NCBI GenBank assembly: GCA_944393165.1
Contig: CALXZF010000129.1
Span: 1 to 6,305 of the forward strand
Direction of reading: 5' to 3'
Length of the DNA stretch: 6,305 bases
Source of the DNA: an uncultured Clostridia bacterium
GTDB lineage: Bacteria; Bacillota_A; Clostridia; TANB77; CAG-508
Shown: in pieces, positions 6,124-6,305 of the stretch
How the letters are laid out: every line of letters begins with the position of its first letter
How positions within the stretch are numbered: position 1 is the first letter of the stretch
Translations under genes and position numbers: made by a program
Notes under the pieces: generated by a model
Database searches by the model: none
The model's input: the letters and a program-made list of their open reading frames with translations, nothing else
What the model was told of the DNA's origin: nothing

Positions 6124-6168
6124 CTCATAACCCGAAGGTCGTAAGTTCGAGTCTTACCCCCGCAACCA
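6124..6168 (+). other. 3' part of an initiator tRNA-fMet gene: attachment-site duplicate at the element end
   Basis: The anticodon loop CTCATAA (6124-6130, anticodon CAT) is followed by the 3' anticodon strand CCCGA, variable loop AGGTC, T arm GTAAG-TTCGAGT-CTTAC (6141-6157), acceptor strand CCCCGCA, A73 and CCA (6166-6168). The CCC of the anticodon stem and the CCCCGCAACCA end are typical of bacterial initiator tRNA. The 5' strand that should read TCGGG is TAGTC here, and no D arm or 5' acceptor precedes it, so similarity begins abruptly at the anticodon loop. That is the footprint of an element integrated at the 3' part of tRNA-fMet. In this orientation the restored tRNA lies to the left, beyond the window, and the element with the cargo genes lies between them. 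It is not a functional tRNA gene. Confidence 0.8.
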
Positions 6169-6179
6169 AAGATTTTATT

Positions 6180-6212
6180 AGAGTCGCAAGAGATTGTAGA
6201 CTCTTATTTTTT
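6180..6212 (+). terminator. Intrinsic terminator after the tRNA fragment
   Basis: AGAGTC-GCAA (6180-6189), loop GAGA, TTGT (6194-6197), a bulged A and GACTCT (6199-6204), followed by TATTTTTT. It starts 12 bases after the CCA and is most simply the original terminator of the tRNA transcription unit, which places the host side of the junction to the right of 6168. Confidence 0.7.
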
Positions 6213-6238
6213 GCTCATTTTACATTACATAAAATGAA

Positions 6239-6257
6239 TTGGGCACCATTTGGGCAC
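6239..6257. repeat. Pair of TTGGGCAC direct repeats, 11-bp period
   Basis: TTGGGCAC at 6239-6246 and again at 6250-6257, separated by CAT. A spacing of one helical turn near an attachment core is what arm-type binding sites of tyrosine recombinases look like. They lie outside the proposed right junction, so they would belong to a second element integrated in tandem or be unrelated chromosomal sequence. I see no certain gene in 6213-6305; a minus-strand frame is open from 6304 to a TGA at 6215 but is too short to judge. Confidence 0.35.
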
Positions 6258-6305
6258 AAATCTATATAAAAAGGTTTTTGGTAAACCTTGAATTTTCGAT
6301 ATTTA

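Noticed and set aside
6110..6168. A complete tRNA-Met gene
   Set aside because: The 5' acceptor strand, D arm and 5' anticodon strand are missing; only the part from the anticodon loop to CCA is present.
6215..6304. C-terminus of an integrase on the minus strand
   Set aside because: Only 30 codons are visible and no recombinase motif lies within them; kept as a question in the findings rather than annotated as a gene.

Overview
This is a low-GC, A/T-rich window with strong AGGAGG-type ribosome binding sites and lysine/isoleucine/asparagine-rich proteins. It fits a Clostridium-like member of the Firmicutes. It reads as the right-hand end of a tRNA-integrated mobile element carrying a restriction-modification cargo.

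Left part (1-613, minus strand): a short element-maintenance module. An excisionase-type winged-HTH protein is followed, almost without a gap, by a small ORF and then by the start of a larger gene that runs off the left edge. The small ORF and the cut-off gene may be one replication-type (DUF927/primase-helicase-like) gene split by a +1 frameshift near position 121.

Divergent intergenic region (614-882): a minus-strand leader with a GGAGGG-containing hairpin, two plausible plus-strand promoters, a dyad over the first start point, and a set of ATAGATT repeats ahead of the next gene that could form alternative RNA hairpins.

Cargo (883-6027, five plus-strand genes, tightly packed): (1) a 422-aa DUF6076-like protein with a C-terminal four-cysteine zinc site; (2) a C5-cytosine methyltransferase very close to M.HhaI; (3) a restriction endonuclease with the length, active-site pattern and much of the sequence of R.HinP1I, so the pair should recognise GCGC; (4) a 381-aa protein of unknown function with an N-terminal HTH-like module, a coiled coil and a conserved WxxWA...ADWLDPL tail; (5) a 311-aa HNH nuclease with an extra N-terminal cysteine cluster. 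The methyltransferase seems to have its own extended -10 promoter inside the end of gene 1, which would let protection precede or exceed cutting. Genes 4 and 5 are one base apart and probably translated together. The characterised core is the GCGC R-M pair; genes 1, 4 and 5 are the less described part and could be a separate or associated defence unit.

Right end (6028-6305): a strong hairpin terminator closes the cargo operon. It is followed by the 3' part, from anticodon loop to CCA, of an initiator tRNA-fMet gene lacking its 5' half. This is the expected attachment-site duplication left by integration into the 3' end of that tRNA. A second terminator follows, probably the native tRNA terminator, and then a pair of 8-bp direct repeats with 11-bp phasing that resemble integrase arm sites. 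The intact tRNA and the integrase gene are not in the window. All family assignments come from reading the sequence and from memory of family members; no search was run.
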